NCBI GenBank assembly: GCA_913041275.1
Contig: CAJWHF010000009.1
Location: 1-34,402 of the forward strand
Reading direction: 5' to 3'
Length of the DNA: 34,402 nt
DNA from: an uncultured Opitutia bacterium
GTDB taxonomy: Bacteria; Verrucomicrobiota; Verrucomicrobiia; Opitutales; Coraliomargaritaceae
The stretch's first letter is position 1. Each line of letters begins with the position of its first letter. The notes beneath the pieces are model-generated. The model saw only the letters and a program-made list of their open reading frames with translations, was not told the DNA's origin and ran no database searches. Position numbers and translations under genes: made by a program. Positions 1-10,439 of the stretch are shown here, one piece after another.

Positions 1-578
1 ATTTGGGAGAGCAAGATCATTGGGGTAAATCGACAAATTTTGATAATTCTACCCGTGCTCCGATGATCATTTCCGCTCCGGGTTTAGTATCTCCTCAGCG
101 GACGAATGCTCTGGTAGAATATGTAGATATCTACCCGACGCTCTGCGAGTTAGCAGGAATTGAACTGCCAACTTATCTGGAAGGTACCAGCGTGGCACCG
201 TTACTAGAAGAGCCTACCCGCGATTGGAAAAGAGCAGTATTTAGCCAATATCCGCGCGGTTGGCCTCGGGCAAAATTCGAAGGTTACTCTATAAGAACAG
301 ATCGTTATAATTATATTCAGTGGCGTGAGCTCGACGGATCATTCAAAGGGCATGAACTTTATGATCATCAGGTAGATCCGATTGAGTCTATGAACATGGT
401 CGAAAATCTAGAGTATCAAGCGGTAGTTCAGGGAATGCAGGCAAAGATGCATGCTGGCTGGAAAGCGGCCTTGCCCGCTGGTATTAAAAACTACTCGAAT
501 AATAAGCCTGCACCTGATTTTTTACCTTGGGGCAAAGAAGCGATGTTTGGTCCGTATGCGAAACAGAAATCGAAGTAA
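1..578 (+). CDS. Sulfatase (iduronate-2-sulfatase-like), C-terminal fragment, 5' truncated by window edge
   Basis: Open frame to window start; LGEQDHWGKSTNFDNSTRAPMIISAPGL and YPTLCELAGIELP are typical of the C-terminal half of type I sulfatases. Confidence 0.9.
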   Translation, partial: LGEQDHWGKSTNFDNSTRAPMIISAPGLVSPQRTNALVEYVDIYPTLCELAGIELPTYLEGTSVAPLLEEPTRDWKRAVFSQYPRGWPRAKFEGYSIRTDRYNYIQWRELDGSFKGHELYDHQVDPIESMNMVENLEYQAVVQGMQAKMHAGWKAALPAGIKNYSNNKPAPDFLPWGKEAMFGPYAKQKSK

Positions 579-582
579 TTGT

Positions 583-2145
583 ATGAAATTAATTAATATT
601 ATATTCATCTCGCTGGCTTTTGTTTGCTTTGCCGTATCCGCTAAGCCTAAGAATGTACTGTTTATTGCCGTAGACGATTTGAAGCCCTTGCTTAATTGTT
701 ATGGCTATAATTTAGCTGTGACACCAAATATTGATGCGCTTGCCAATGACGGAACGCTCTTCTTAAATGCCCATTGCCAGCAGGCAGTATGTGGGCCATC
801 ACGCGTGAGTTTGCTTACAGGGTATTACCCAGACACCATCGGGGTGTATGGTATGGGCGGTGGTAAATATAAGCTGCGTGAAATGCATCCTCAGATACTA
901 ACCTTACCTCAGCATTTCAAAAATAATGGTTATGTGACCGTAGGCACCGGCAAGATTTTTGATCCGCGTAATGTCGAGGATGACTGGCACGGTCCGCAAG
1001 ATTCGATCTCATGGTCTGAATTTTTCGGAAAGAACTCTTACAATGAGGCGACGGGTGCGCCAAAGGCTGGGCACTATCACGACCCCGAAGTACTCGCCTT
1101 GGCTAAAGTGGCCGAAGCAGAAGGGAAGGCGAAGGGGCTAAGAGGTAAATCACTACGTAACTTTATGCGCGAGCGTGGGGCAGGGCCAGCGGTAGAGCGC
1201 TTCGATGTGCCTGACGATGCTTATAAAGATGGTGGTATCGCAAACCGGGGCATTCAGCAAATTGAGCGATTTAAGGGCACAGAGCAGCCGTTCTTTCTGG
1301 CGCTGGGTTTTCTAAAGCCACACTTGCCATTTGTAGCGCCGAAGAAATATTGGGATTTTTACGACCGAGCGTCCTTGCCACTGGCATTATCTCAGCGTGC
1401 TCCGCACGGCGCCCCCGACTGCGCAATAGGCGACTATGTCGAAGCTCGTACTTATGGCGGAGTGCCTGCAGATGGGCCGATTCTAGAGGCGACACAACGC
1501 GAACTCATTCATGGTTATATGGCCTGCATTTCGTATGTGGATGCGCAAATTGGAAAGCTTGTCGCTAAGTTGCGAGATACCGGTCAGTATGAGAACACAA
1601 TTATCGTTTTGTGGGGCGATCATGGTTTCCACCTCGGTGACAAGCAGCTCTTTGGGAAGCACACTAATTATGAGCAGGCGACTCGTTCGCCCCTGATTAT
1701 TGCAAATGCTGGATTGCAGCCTGGATCTATGACTACCACTCCAGTTAATTTAATAGATCTTTTCCCGACACTCTGTGAACTGGCTGGTTTGGCGACGCCG
1801 GATGGGCTAGATGGTGTGAGTTTAGTTCCGATTCTAGAAGACGCTTCTGCTTGTGTTCAGGAATATGCGGCAAGTTTGTACCCAATTGACGGCTACATGG
1901 GGATCGCCATTCGGACCCAAGGCTATCGATATGTGGCGTGGTATAAGGGATGGCCTGAGCCTGGATGGTGTGGAAAGCGTTATAAAAGCGAGCCAGAATT
2001 TGTAGAGCTGTATGATTATACTAAAGACCCTCTCGAAACTAAAAATCTTTCGGGGCAAGCGGAGTATGGAGAAATTGAGAAGCGATTAGTGCGTCTGAGT
2101 GGGGAGCATGTTGCCTACACCCAAGCTAAGCAGTTCCGCAATTAG
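583..2145 (+). CDS. Sulfatase, iduronate-2-sulfatase-like, exported
   Basis: In-frame ATG at 583 gives signal peptide MKLINIIFISLAFVCFAVSA then KPKNVLFIAVDDLKP; formylglycine motif CGPSR; HGFHLGDKQLFGKHTNYEQATRSPLI. The ORF-track start at 451 overlaps the upstream gene and is unlikely. Confidence 0.93.
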   Translation: MKLINIIFISLAFVCFAVSAKPKNVLFIAVDDLKPLLNCYGYNLAVTPNIDALANDGTLFLNAHCQQAVCGPSRVSLLTGYYPDTIGVYGMGGGKYKLREMHPQILTLPQHFKNNGYVTVGTGKIFDPRNVEDDWHGPQDSISWSEFFGKNSYNEATGAPKAGHYHDPEVLALAKVAEAEGKAKGLRGKSLRNFMRERGAGPAVERFDVPDDAYKDGGIANRGIQQIERFKGTEQPFFLALGFLKPHLPFVAPKKYWDFYDRASLPLALSQRAPHGAPDCAIGDYVEARTYGGVPADGPILEATQRELIHGYMACISYVDAQIGKLVAKLRDTGQYENTIIVLWGDHGFHLGDKQLFGKHTNYEQATRSPLIIANAGLQPGSMTTTPVNLIDLFPTLCELAGLATPDGLDGVSLVPILEDASACVQEYAASLYPIDGYMGIAIRTQGYRYVAWYKGWPEPGWCGKRYKSEPEFVELYDYTKDPLETKNLSGQAEYGEIEKRLVRLSGEHVAYTQAKQFRN

Positions 2146-2186
2146 TCACATTAAATATTCTTTAGGGGTTCTCGAATTAAAATATT

Positions 2187-3827
2187 ATGAGTACAGAATT
2201 TCCACAATCTATGACCGTAGACGATGGCGTTCTACGCTTCGCAAGTGGGCAAGAGGTCAACTTGTGGGGAAGTAATTTTCAGCCAAATCTCTACTGGGAA
2301 TATAAGTTTCGCATGGAGCACTTAGGCTTACCTCAGACAGTCGAGACTATGCAGGCGATGTGTGATGATGGCTTTGAGGATATGAAGCGCATGGGTTGTA
2401 GTGTAATTCGCTGTCACTTGACGCCGGCGGATTTTACGGACGCTGAGGGTAATTTAGTCGAGACGATGTGGCTAGATATGCTCGGCTATATGATCGCGAA
2501 GGCACGTAAAAATGAGATCTATGTATACATTACTTTTATTAATCACATGGATTTTACCCTAATCGAAGAATCCTTTGTGGCGAATTCTACCCGAGAAGAT
2601 TGGATTTTTGATCCTGATGTAGTAGAGGCGACTCAGAATTATGTCCGAGAGTTAATTAACCTGAAGAATCCCTACACTGGGATCTGTTATAAGGACGACG
2701 CGACGATTGCGGTATGGGGCTTAGTTAATGAGCCAGAATATTCGACTTACGCACAGATGATGTCTGATGCTAAGCAGAAGTCGAGATTCGGCGTTTGGCT
2801 AAAAGCGAACAGTTACCCTTGGAACGATGTTTATTATAGCAAATACCGCGAAGCGATAGTGCGTGCTTATATTGATGACCTCCACGGCATCCTGCGCGAA
2901 GCGGGTGCAGAGCAACCGGTAGTATGGAATTGTAATTGGCCACGCATGATTGATGGGCGCAGTGATATATTCCGAGCGGTTGCTGATTCGAAGGCCGAGG
3001 CGGTTTCTTTTTGTCTCTATCCGGGGCAAGACGATATCTGTGACCCCTTCGTCGAGAATGCCACGGATACGAGCGCTAAGAATTACTTACCATTCCTACA
3101 GCATTGTTTTGACGATTACTTGCATCTCGGTTGGCTGCGTTCCGAGCAGTTTGCCGATAAGGCCAAGCTAGTATATGAGTTTGAGACGATGTATAATGCT
3201 AGCAGTTCCTATTTACATCCTGCTATGGCGAAACTTTTTCGTTCATTGGGCGTTCAGATCGCCACTATGTGGACACACACTTTTAATGCATATTCCTGTT
3301 ACCAGGGGGGGTCACATATTTTGAATTTAAAGACGACTCCCAAAAAAGCTGCTAGTTATATGATTGCCGGTGAAGTATTTCGTACTCTGCCTCGAGGGTT
3401 CCAGTTTGGGCTCAATTCTCAGACTGAGGATTCTTTCGCTGATTTTGCTCTTTCTTTTGATCAGGATATTTCGATCAGCTGCGCAAATGATACTTTTATG
3501 CATTCAAGTGACGTTTCACTGTGTCCAGTAGAGTTGCCAAAGACGGTTAAGAGAATCGTCGGTTATGGAAATTCACCCTTTGTTCAATACGGGGGTAGTG
3601 GACTCTATTTCATAGAAGTAGAGGAGGAATCAGTTCAGATTGAATTATTGCCCCACTCTAAATTCCTACGTCATTCTTGGGAGTGGCATACCGATGGAGA
3701 GCCGGTAGTTGAACTGGATGATACTACTATACTACCATTTGAGTTAAAATTACCTGGCTTTGATCCTATTTGTTTTAAGAAGAAACCTGGCCAGTACCAT
3801 TTTCCTCTTTTTTCCCAAGATGCTTAA
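2187..3827 (+). CDS. GH5-like (clan GH-A type) glycoside hydrolase, predicted cytoplasmic (no signal peptide)
   Basis: NLWGSNFQP beta-strand 1, GLVNEPEYS (NEP acid/base motif), KLVYEFET (nucleophile-like); strong similarity to the ORF at 5306..7033. Confidence 0.75.
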   Translation: MSTEFPQSMTVDDGVLRFASGQEVNLWGSNFQPNLYWEYKFRMEHLGLPQTVETMQAMCDDGFEDMKRMGCSVIRCHLTPADFTDAEGNLVETMWLDMLGYMIAKARKNEIYVYITFINHMDFTLIEESFVANSTREDWIFDPDVVEATQNYVRELINLKNPYTGICYKDDATIAVWGLVNEPEYSTYAQMMSDAKQKSRFGVWLKANSYPWNDVYYSKYREAIVRAYIDDLHGILREAGAEQPVVWNCNWPRMIDGRSDIFRAVADSKAEAVSFCLYPGQDDICDPFVENATDTSAKNYLPFLQHCFDDYLHLGWLRSEQFADKAKLVYEFETMYNASSSYLHPAMAKLFRSLGVQIATMWTHTFNAYSCYQGGSHILNLKTTPKKAASYMIAGEVFRTLPRGFQFGLNSQTEDSFADFALSFDQDISISCANDTFMHSSDVSLCPVELPKTVKRIVGYGNSPFVQYGGSGLYFIEVEEESVQIELLPHSKFLRHSWEWHTDGEPVVELDDTTILPFELKLPGFDPICFKKKPGQYHFPLFSQDA

Positions 3828-3866
3828 CTTAATCAGACCCTGTAGCTGTGAAGTGATCACTCTAAG

Positions 3867-5279
3867 ATGAATATAAAAGAACCTCACATCACTAGGGATA
3901 AAGACCGTGTACCTGTCGGGAGAAAACTGGCCGTAGGAGCGGGTGGATTCCCGGTCCAGAATGGTGGGTTGATTGTTCAATACATGGCGCAGCCTATATT
4001 CCAGATTTTCCTAGGGCTTAACCCTGCTTTATTTGGCTTAGCTATGACGATCCCTAGAATCTGGGATGCCTTTACCGATCCCTTGATGGGGCGTATTTCC
4101 GACCGAACGGTGTCTCGCTATGGCCGCCGCCGCCCCTATGTTTTTCTGGGTTCGATTGCGGTTGCTTTGAGCTTTCTGACTATCTGGATGGTCCCCCAAA
4201 ATATGGGCGAAATGGGCACTTTTCTTTGGCTGACGGCTAGTAGCGTACTTTTTTTTACGGCTTTTACGGTCTATTCTGTGCCTTTTAATGCACTGGTCTA
4301 TGAGCAGACGCCCGACTACCACGAGCGTACTCGGTTAATGTTTTATTTCGCGCTCTTTTATAATATTGGCAATTTGTGCGTTAATTGGTATGTGCCTGCA
4401 ACTAGCTGGAGTGGTTTTGAAAATCCACTTGTGGGGGCACGTTGGATCGCGTTAGGCCTAGCGCTCATAGTGTTTTTTGGAATGGGTATCTTACCTGCAA
4501 TATTTGGCAAAGAGCGATTCTATGAGGTTGCTCAGAAGGAAAATAAAAAAATAGGTTTCATGAAAGCGATCGGCCAAGCCGCCTCATCGAAGCCAATGAT
4601 GGGTCTTGTCGGTATTGTATTTGCTCTGAATTTCTGCGGCACTATTGCAGGTAGTATTGCAATGTATATCGTGATTTATTACGTAAAGGCAGGTGATGTT
4701 GCAGGTGGACTTGTCCTGAATGCATGGAATGGAACGGGTTTTGCCATTGTCGGATTTTTAGGAATCTTTGTACTACGCTCGCTGGCGCTAAGATTCGGCA
4801 AACGTCGTGCTATGCTTTTTGTTCTCTACCTGACTGCGCTTGGGGGCATCGCAAAGTGGTATATTTTTACTCCTGAGTATCCCCACCTTTTGTTACTCGA
4901 CGCTGTGTTGAACGGACCAGTTTGGGTCTCACTTGGGGTGATTGTTCCTTCAATGGTTGCTGATTTGTGTGATTGGGACGAGTATAGATTCGGTGAGCGT
5001 CGCGAAGGAATAATCAGCTCAGTTTTTACTTGGATCACTAAATTTGGGACTTCATTTACTTTTCTCGTATCTGGCGTTGCTCTACATTTTAGCGGGTTTG
5101 ATGAAGCGCTCGGAGTGGATCAGCCTGAAGGCACGATAACGGCGCTACGAGTGTTCTTCGTTGGCGCTTCGGTGCTCGCGCCGATCCTCGCTATTTTCTG
5201 CTTAAGACTATATAATATAACTGAGGAGAGTGCGTATAACATTCGAGAAGAACTTGAAACTCGTCGTGGAGATGTGTAG
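3867..5279 (+). CDS. MFS / GPH-family (MelB-like) sugar:cation symporter
   Basis: Many TM segments; DAFTDPLMGRISDRTVSRYGRRRPYVFLGSI is a GPH/MelB signature; GERREGIISSVFTWITKFG. Confidence 0.9.
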   Translation: MNIKEPHITRDKDRVPVGRKLAVGAGGFPVQNGGLIVQYMAQPIFQIFLGLNPALFGLAMTIPRIWDAFTDPLMGRISDRTVSRYGRRRPYVFLGSIAVALSFLTIWMVPQNMGEMGTFLWLTASSVLFFTAFTVYSVPFNALVYEQTPDYHERTRLMFYFALFYNIGNLCVNWYVPATSWSGFENPLVGARWIALGLALIVFFGMGILPAIFGKERFYEVAQKENKKIGFMKAIGQAASSKPMMGLVGIVFALNFCGTIAGSIAMYIVIYYVKAGDVAGGLVLNAWNGTGFAIVGFLGIFVLRSLALRFGKRRAMLFVLYLTALGGIAKWYIFTPEYPHLLLLDAVLNGPVWVSLGVIVPSMVADLCDWDEYRFGERREGIISSVFTWITKFGTSFTFLVSGVALHFSGFDEALGVDQPEGTITALRVFFVGASVLAPILAIFCLRLYNITEESAYNIREELETRRGDV

Positions 5280-5305
5280 CGAGTCTACGCTAGTATACTA
5301 TAAAG

Positions 5306-7033
5306 ATGATGAAATATTGGATAGCGCTTCTTTGTTTTATAAATATCGGATTTGCTGCTGATAGCTTCCCGTCGATTACTGCTAAGGATGGCCGGTTGCT
5401 TTATGCCGATGGTTCAGCAGTAAATTTATTCGGTGTGAATTTTCAGCCGATGCTTAGTTGGGAGCACGGCGCGCGTATGCACAATCAAGGCGTATTAATG
5501 CCCTTGAAGGCCCAAGATTTGAAGCAGGTCGCTGACTCGAGCTTCGATCAGATTCAGCGCCTCGGCGCAGAGATCATACGAATCCACTTACACCCGGCTG
5601 ATTTCACGGATGCAAAGGGAAATCTCACAAAAACAATTTGGTTGGACATGTTGGATTATACCATTTCTCAGGCCCAGAATCGGGGGCTTTATATTTATCT
5701 TACTTTATTGAATCATTTGGATCACGACGGAACGCAGTTCCCCTATGATCGTAAATCATTTGCTGCGAAATATACGCGAGATCAGTGGATGCTTCATCAC
5801 GAAGCGATTGCGGCAACCAAGCGCTATATTTCTCAATTGCTTAACCGTAGGAATCCTTACAACGGGCTGTTGTACAAGGGGCATGCGGCTCTTGCTGTCC
5901 TAGAGCCTATCAATGAGCCAGCCTACCAGCAGTTCGAAAAATGGCAGCTAGATAATCAAGACGGCACCCGTGATCAGTTTGATCAGTGGATGTATACCAA
6001 TACTAAGAACTACATTGACAAAATGGTATCTTTGTTACGTGCGGAAGGAATGACGCAGCCGGTCGTATGGAACTGCGGCTGGGCACGATTAATTACCAAA
6101 AACCGAGCTGCGTTTCGTGGAATTTCAGAGTCTAATGTCGATGCGGTTTCCTTCTGTCTATATCCTGGGCAGAGCGATCTTAAAGTGCCATTTTGGGAAA
6201 ATCCTGAAAATCTGAGCGATCGTAATTATTTACCCTATATCGAGCAGTGTTCAGATAACGAAGACTGGCTCGGTTGGTTGCGATCAGATGCTTTTAAAGG
6301 TAAGGCTAAGTTGGTTTATGAATATGAAACATTCTGTAATCAGAGCGCTTATTTGTATCCAGCGATGGCAGAATTTTACCGCTCTGTAGGAGCGCAGATC
6401 GCCACGCAGTGGACTTATGGACTGACTGCGTATGTCGAATACCTCGGAGGTTCTCATGTATTTAATCTTAAGACCACGCCGCGGAAGGCCGCCTCTTTTA
6501 TGGTCGCGAAACAACAGTTCAAGGATGTACCCACGACCTATTCTTATGAGTCTCGCTCTAGCGCGGTATTACACGAGGGCCATTTAATCTATTCTGGCTG
6601 GTCGGATAATGATGATTGGACTTTGTCGGTATTAGGAAAGGATAGGAAGTCGCCCTTAACCTTAACAGGTGTTGGAAATTCGCCTTTTGTAAATTATGAA
6701 GGCAGCGGCCTATATTTTATTGAATCGAACAAAAATGATGGGTTGCGCCTGACCATATTACCGGATATAGAATTTATCCGTCCGCATTGGAAGGAGGTCC
6801 ACAATGGGAAGCCTGTTGTGAAATTGGACAGTTCGAACACGCATCGTTTTGAGCTAACTCTACCAGATTTCGTAGACACATGCTGGATTTATCGCAAAGA
6901 AGGCTGGCGCTGGAAATTTATTGAAAGAGTCAATGGAGATATCCGTTTTGACGCGCAGCCTGGTGAATATTTAATTGAAAAAACCCCAACTCGTATCAAA
7001 CGCAAAGTTTTGGATGAAGGATGGGGCAACTAA
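5306..7033 (+). CDS. GH5-like (clan GH-A type) glycoside hydrolase, exported
   Basis: Signal peptide MMKYWIALLCFINIGFAAD; VNLFGVNFQP, LEPINEPAYQQ, KLVYEYET; paralogue of 2187..3827. Confidence 0.78.
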   Translation: MMKYWIALLCFINIGFAADSFPSITAKDGRLLYADGSAVNLFGVNFQPMLSWEHGARMHNQGVLMPLKAQDLKQVADSSFDQIQRLGAEIIRIHLHPADFTDAKGNLTKTIWLDMLDYTISQAQNRGLYIYLTLLNHLDHDGTQFPYDRKSFAAKYTRDQWMLHHEAIAATKRYISQLLNRRNPYNGLLYKGHAALAVLEPINEPAYQQFEKWQLDNQDGTRDQFDQWMYTNTKNYIDKMVSLLRAEGMTQPVVWNCGWARLITKNRAAFRGISESNVDAVSFCLYPGQSDLKVPFWENPENLSDRNYLPYIEQCSDNEDWLGWLRSDAFKGKAKLVYEYETFCNQSAYLYPAMAEFYRSVGAQIATQWTYGLTAYVEYLGGSHVFNLKTTPRKAASFMVAKQQFKDVPTTYSYESRSSAVLHEGHLIYSGWSDNDDWTLSVLGKDRKSPLTLTGVGNSPFVNYEGSGLYFIESNKNDGLRLTILPDIEFIRPHWKEVHNGKPVVKLDSSNTHRFELTLPDFVDTCWIYRKEGWRWKFIERVNGDIRFDAQPGEYLIEKTPTRIKRKVLDEGWGN

Positions 7034-7052
7034 GGTGAAATAGAAAATAATT

Positions 7053-8567
7053 ATGAAATTTCTTAACTTTGGCTTCTGCCTTTTCGCTTGTTTTGCCTTA
7101 CTAACAGGAGCTCATAGCCATATAATGGCTGGCGATCATCCAAATGTTCTTATGATCTGTGTCGATGACCTGAACGATTGGGTAGGGTTCCTCGGGGGTC
7201 ACCCTCAGGCGCAGACTCCCAATATGGACGCGCTCGCTGCCAAGGGCATTAACTTTACAAATGCACACTGCACGGCGCCTGGATGCTCGCCTAGTCGCAA
7301 TGCGCTATTGTTCGGAGTGGAGCCACATAAATCTGGCTTGTATCCTTTTTACAACCTCAACCATATAGAGCCCGAAGAGTTAAATGCTTATAAACCTTTG
7401 CCACTCTTATATCGCGAACACGGTTACCACACTTTAGGTCTATCTAAAGTTTGGCATAACCCAGACAATAAATACCGGCAACAGGAGCAGTGGGATGAGT
7501 ATAAGATGTATGGAACAGGCAAGAAGGACAAGTCGTTGATCAAGGAGAAGGGTTATCATCCAGAACCTTTCAATAAGCGCACCATCGCCTGTCCTGCGAG
7601 TAATCCACTAAGTGATTTTGGGGACTACAAGGCAGCTCAACATGCCGTGAGGTTTTTAGAGCACGAGCATACGAAGCCATTTTTCTTATCGGTCGGCTTT
7701 ATTTTACCACATGCTTCGTTCATTATGCCGGAGGCAAATTGGGATCTTTTTTTAGATCCGATATCCTATCCACCTATTAAGGCTGATGATTTGGTTGATA
7801 TACCGCTTGTTGGGCAGTCTAATGCACAAATCTACGTCGAAATACCAGTGCGCCGTGATCAAGCATGGGAAAATATCCGTCGTGGCTATCTAGCAGCGGT
7901 TAACTTTACCGACGACAATGTGGGTCGGGTGATGGATGCACTAGAGAGAAGTTCTTACGCTGATAATACAATTGTGGTCCTGTGGTCAGACCATGGCTAT
8001 CATCTTGGGGAAAAGCGCAGCTTTAGTAAGTTTTCTTTATGGGAAGAAGCGACGCGCACACCGTTTATAATATTTGATCCACGTAATGATCAAGGAAATG
8101 GCAAAGCCTGTTCCGAACCGATTGGCTTGATTAATGTCTATCGCACGCTTTGTGAGCTTACTGGGATAAGTGCGCCAGACTACGTGGACGGCATTAGCAT
8201 CACACCTTGGTTGAAAAATCCGGAATTACCCAAAGAGAAACCGGCTTTGATCACTTGGGGGCGCGGCAACTATTCCCTGCGATTGAAAGATTGGCGTTAC
8301 AATCGCTACTTTGATGGTTCAGAGGAATTGTACGACCACCGAAAGGACCCCTACGAATGGACTAACTTAGCTAATAATCCAGACTATGCTCCAATGATGC
8401 AAAACCTCGCAAGTAAATGGCTGCCCAGGCAAGAAGCTCCACAGGTCACTTCTGGGCGTGAACTCTACAATGTAGCAGATGCAGACCAGCCTACCAAGAA
8501 TGTACAGTCTTACCAACGCTTCGTGAAACAATATAAGAAGCAGGGTTTGCAGCCTCCGCTCGATTAA
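7053..8567 (+). CDS. Sulfatase (iduronate-2-sulfatase-like), exported
   Basis: Signal peptide; NVLMICVDDLNDWVGFLGGHPQAQTPNMDALA; formylglycine motif CSPSR; DHGYHLGEKRSFSKFSLWEEATRTPFI. Confidence 0.93.
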   Translation: MKFLNFGFCLFACFALLTGAHSHIMAGDHPNVLMICVDDLNDWVGFLGGHPQAQTPNMDALAAKGINFTNAHCTAPGCSPSRNALLFGVEPHKSGLYPFYNLNHIEPEELNAYKPLPLLYREHGYHTLGLSKVWHNPDNKYRQQEQWDEYKMYGTGKKDKSLIKEKGYHPEPFNKRTIACPASNPLSDFGDYKAAQHAVRFLEHEHTKPFFLSVGFILPHASFIMPEANWDLFLDPISYPPIKADDLVDIPLVGQSNAQIYVEIPVRRDQAWENIRRGYLAAVNFTDDNVGRVMDALERSSYADNTIVVLWSDHGYHLGEKRSFSKFSLWEEATRTPFIIFDPRNDQGNGKACSEPIGLINVYRTLCELTGISAPDYVDGISITPWLKNPELPKEKPALITWGRGNYSLRLKDWRYNRYFDGSEELYDHRKDPYEWTNLANNPDYAPMMQNLASKWLPRQEAPQVTSGRELYNVADADQPTKNVQSYQRFVKQYKKQGLQPPLD

Positions 8568-8591
8568 TCTTAGTTAGAGGAATACTATGTT

Positions 8592-10427
8592 ATGGATGGG
8601 TTAAGAAATCTTTTTGGAATAGTCCTATTCGCAAGCTTTTTTAATGCGTGTGCTGCTTCCGAATCGAGACCGAATATTATTTTGATCATGACCGATGATC
8701 AAGGCTTTGATGATTACGGTTTTCGTCAGGCGCCTATGCAGACACCTACCATGGACAAGATGGCCAGAGGGGGAGTACGCTTTGATCGTTTTTACACTGC
8801 TCCAGCTTGTGCGCCGACACGCTCTGCTTTGATGACGGGGCGCAACTATTTAAAGACAGGAACCGCTGCGGTTGGCTTTGGCGCCGAAGGGCCTCACATG
8901 GATGAGTATTTGCTTGGTGAGGCAATGCAAGAGGCTGGCTATGCGACTGGAATGGTGGGGAAGTGGAATTTAGGGCTTTCTGATGCGGAACTTCCATCGC
9001 GTCGTGGCTTCGATGAGGCATGGCCGATTGTCCAAGAAGAGGTACGCAGCTACGGGCGCTATACACATTATAATGCACCATTCTTTCATAATGGTCGCTA
9101 CGCAGGTATTGAGGAAGGTTGGCAGGTTGATCGTGTGACTGATAAGGCTTTAGAGTTTATTGAGTCGAACAAAGAATCACCATTCTTTTTGTATTTGGCC
9201 TATGCGCAGCCGCACGAACCTTGGCTGTGCCCTAAGGAATATCAACAGAAGTATATCGATCAGGGTATCGGTCCGGAGTATGCGATGTTTATGGGTATGA
9301 TGGAGCAACTTGATGAGCAGCTTGGGCGAGTATTGGATTCGCTGGAGAAAAATCATATTTCGGAGAACACCATCGTGCTTTTCTTGGGGGACAACGGTCC
9401 TACGCCGACGACACGAATTCTCGAGCAGCAACCAGATGGTTGGTTTCGCCAGACAGGCGATTATTATTCGCTCGATAAAGAAGAATGGGCACGCCGTAAC
9501 CCGAGCGGATTTCGTGAGAAGAAAGCAACAGGCTGGGAGTGTGCGGTGCGAAATCGGCTCTTGGTATACTGCCCTGCAAAATACACGCCGCGAGTAGTCA
9601 CAGAGCAACGCACTTTAGTCATGGATATTTATCCAACCTTGGTGGAGCTCGCTGGTGGTTTACGTCCAACTTCCGCTCCCGAATTGGATGGTCAAAGTTT
9701 AGTCAATCTTTTTAAAGGCAAAACGGAGTGGGAATCGCAGGACTACTTTACTGCGGAAGCTGGTAAGCCTAAAATGCATCTGAGAGAAGATGGTTGGTAT
9801 TACAGGTTTAGCGAGTACACCTTGCCGCTGGCTGAACGCAGTAGCTGCTTTTATTCTGGGGACTATGTAATTGTTAATGATAACGGGGTCTGGTCGCTCT
9901 ATAATGTCGTCGATGACCCACAGCAGAAGGCTGACTTGAAGTATCAAATGCCCAAAAAGTTCATGTTAATGAGGGCAAACTATTATGCTGAGTTTGAAGA
10001 GATACTAGGGGATCCGCATGCATTTTCGGATCCTATCCAAGAGCTTAATGTGAGTAACGGGCGTGAGGGATACCTAGAGATGGAGGGCGTCTATCGTGTG
10101 AAGGGAAAGAATTCGGTAACCTGGGCTAATACTTACTTTCACGAGCTCAATGCTGCTCAAGAGCTAAAGGTAGACGTTTCTGAATCGGGTGAGTATGCAG
10201 TGACCTTACGAGCGTTAGGAGTACCTGCCGAGACGCGTCTGCGTTTTGAGGCAGGCGCATCAAGCAACGAATTCAATCTCGTCCAAGGCAAGAAATTTCA
10301 TTCCATGGGACGTGTGCGCTTAGATCCTGGCGAGCAGACCTTTACATTCACACTTTTGGATACTGCAGATCTTAAACAGGTCGGGAAGATGGGGCTGTAT
10401 AGTCTCAGTCTTAAGAAAATTAACTAA
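8592..10427 (+). CDS. Sulfatase (arylsulfatase-like) with C-terminal beta-rich extension, exported
   Basis: RPNIILIMTDDQGFDDYGF; formylglycine motif CAPTR followed by SALMTGRN; GKWNLG; about 130 extra C-terminal residues beyond the sulfatase core. Confidence 0.92.
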   Translation: MDGLRNLFGIVLFASFFNACAASESRPNIILIMTDDQGFDDYGFRQAPMQTPTMDKMARGGVRFDRFYTAPACAPTRSALMTGRNYLKTGTAAVGFGAEGPHMDEYLLGEAMQEAGYATGMVGKWNLGLSDAELPSRRGFDEAWPIVQEEVRSYGRYTHYNAPFFHNGRYAGIEEGWQVDRVTDKALEFIESNKESPFFLYLAYAQPHEPWLCPKEYQQKYIDQGIGPEYAMFMGMMEQLDEQLGRVLDSLEKNHISENTIVLFLGDNGPTPTTRILEQQPDGWFRQTGDYYSLDKEEWARRNPSGFREKKATGWECAVRNRLLVYCPAKYTPRVVTEQRTLVMDIYPTLVELAGGLRPTSAPELDGQSLVNLFKGKTEWESQDYFTAEAGKPKMHLREDGWYYRFSEYTLPLAERSSCFYSGDYVIVNDNGVWSLYNVVDDPQQKADLKYQMPKKFMLMRANYYAEFEEILGDPHAFSDPIQELNVSNGREGYLEMEGVYRVKGKNSVTWANTYFHELNAAQELKVDVSESGEYAVTLRALGVPAETRLRFEAGASSNEFNLVQGKKFHSMGRVRLDPGEQTFTFTLLDTADLKQVGKMGLYSLSLKKIN

Positions 10428-10439
10428 CCAATTAAATAT

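Noticed and set aside
451-582. Upstream extension of the second sulfatase ORF
   Set aside because: Overlaps the preceding sulfatase; internal ATG at 583 directly precedes a good signal peptide.
8746-9608. Minus-strand ORFs of 111 and 143 aa opposite the sulfatase at 8592..10427
   Set aside because: Antisense to a clear sulfatase coding frame; low-complexity, no recognisable motifs.
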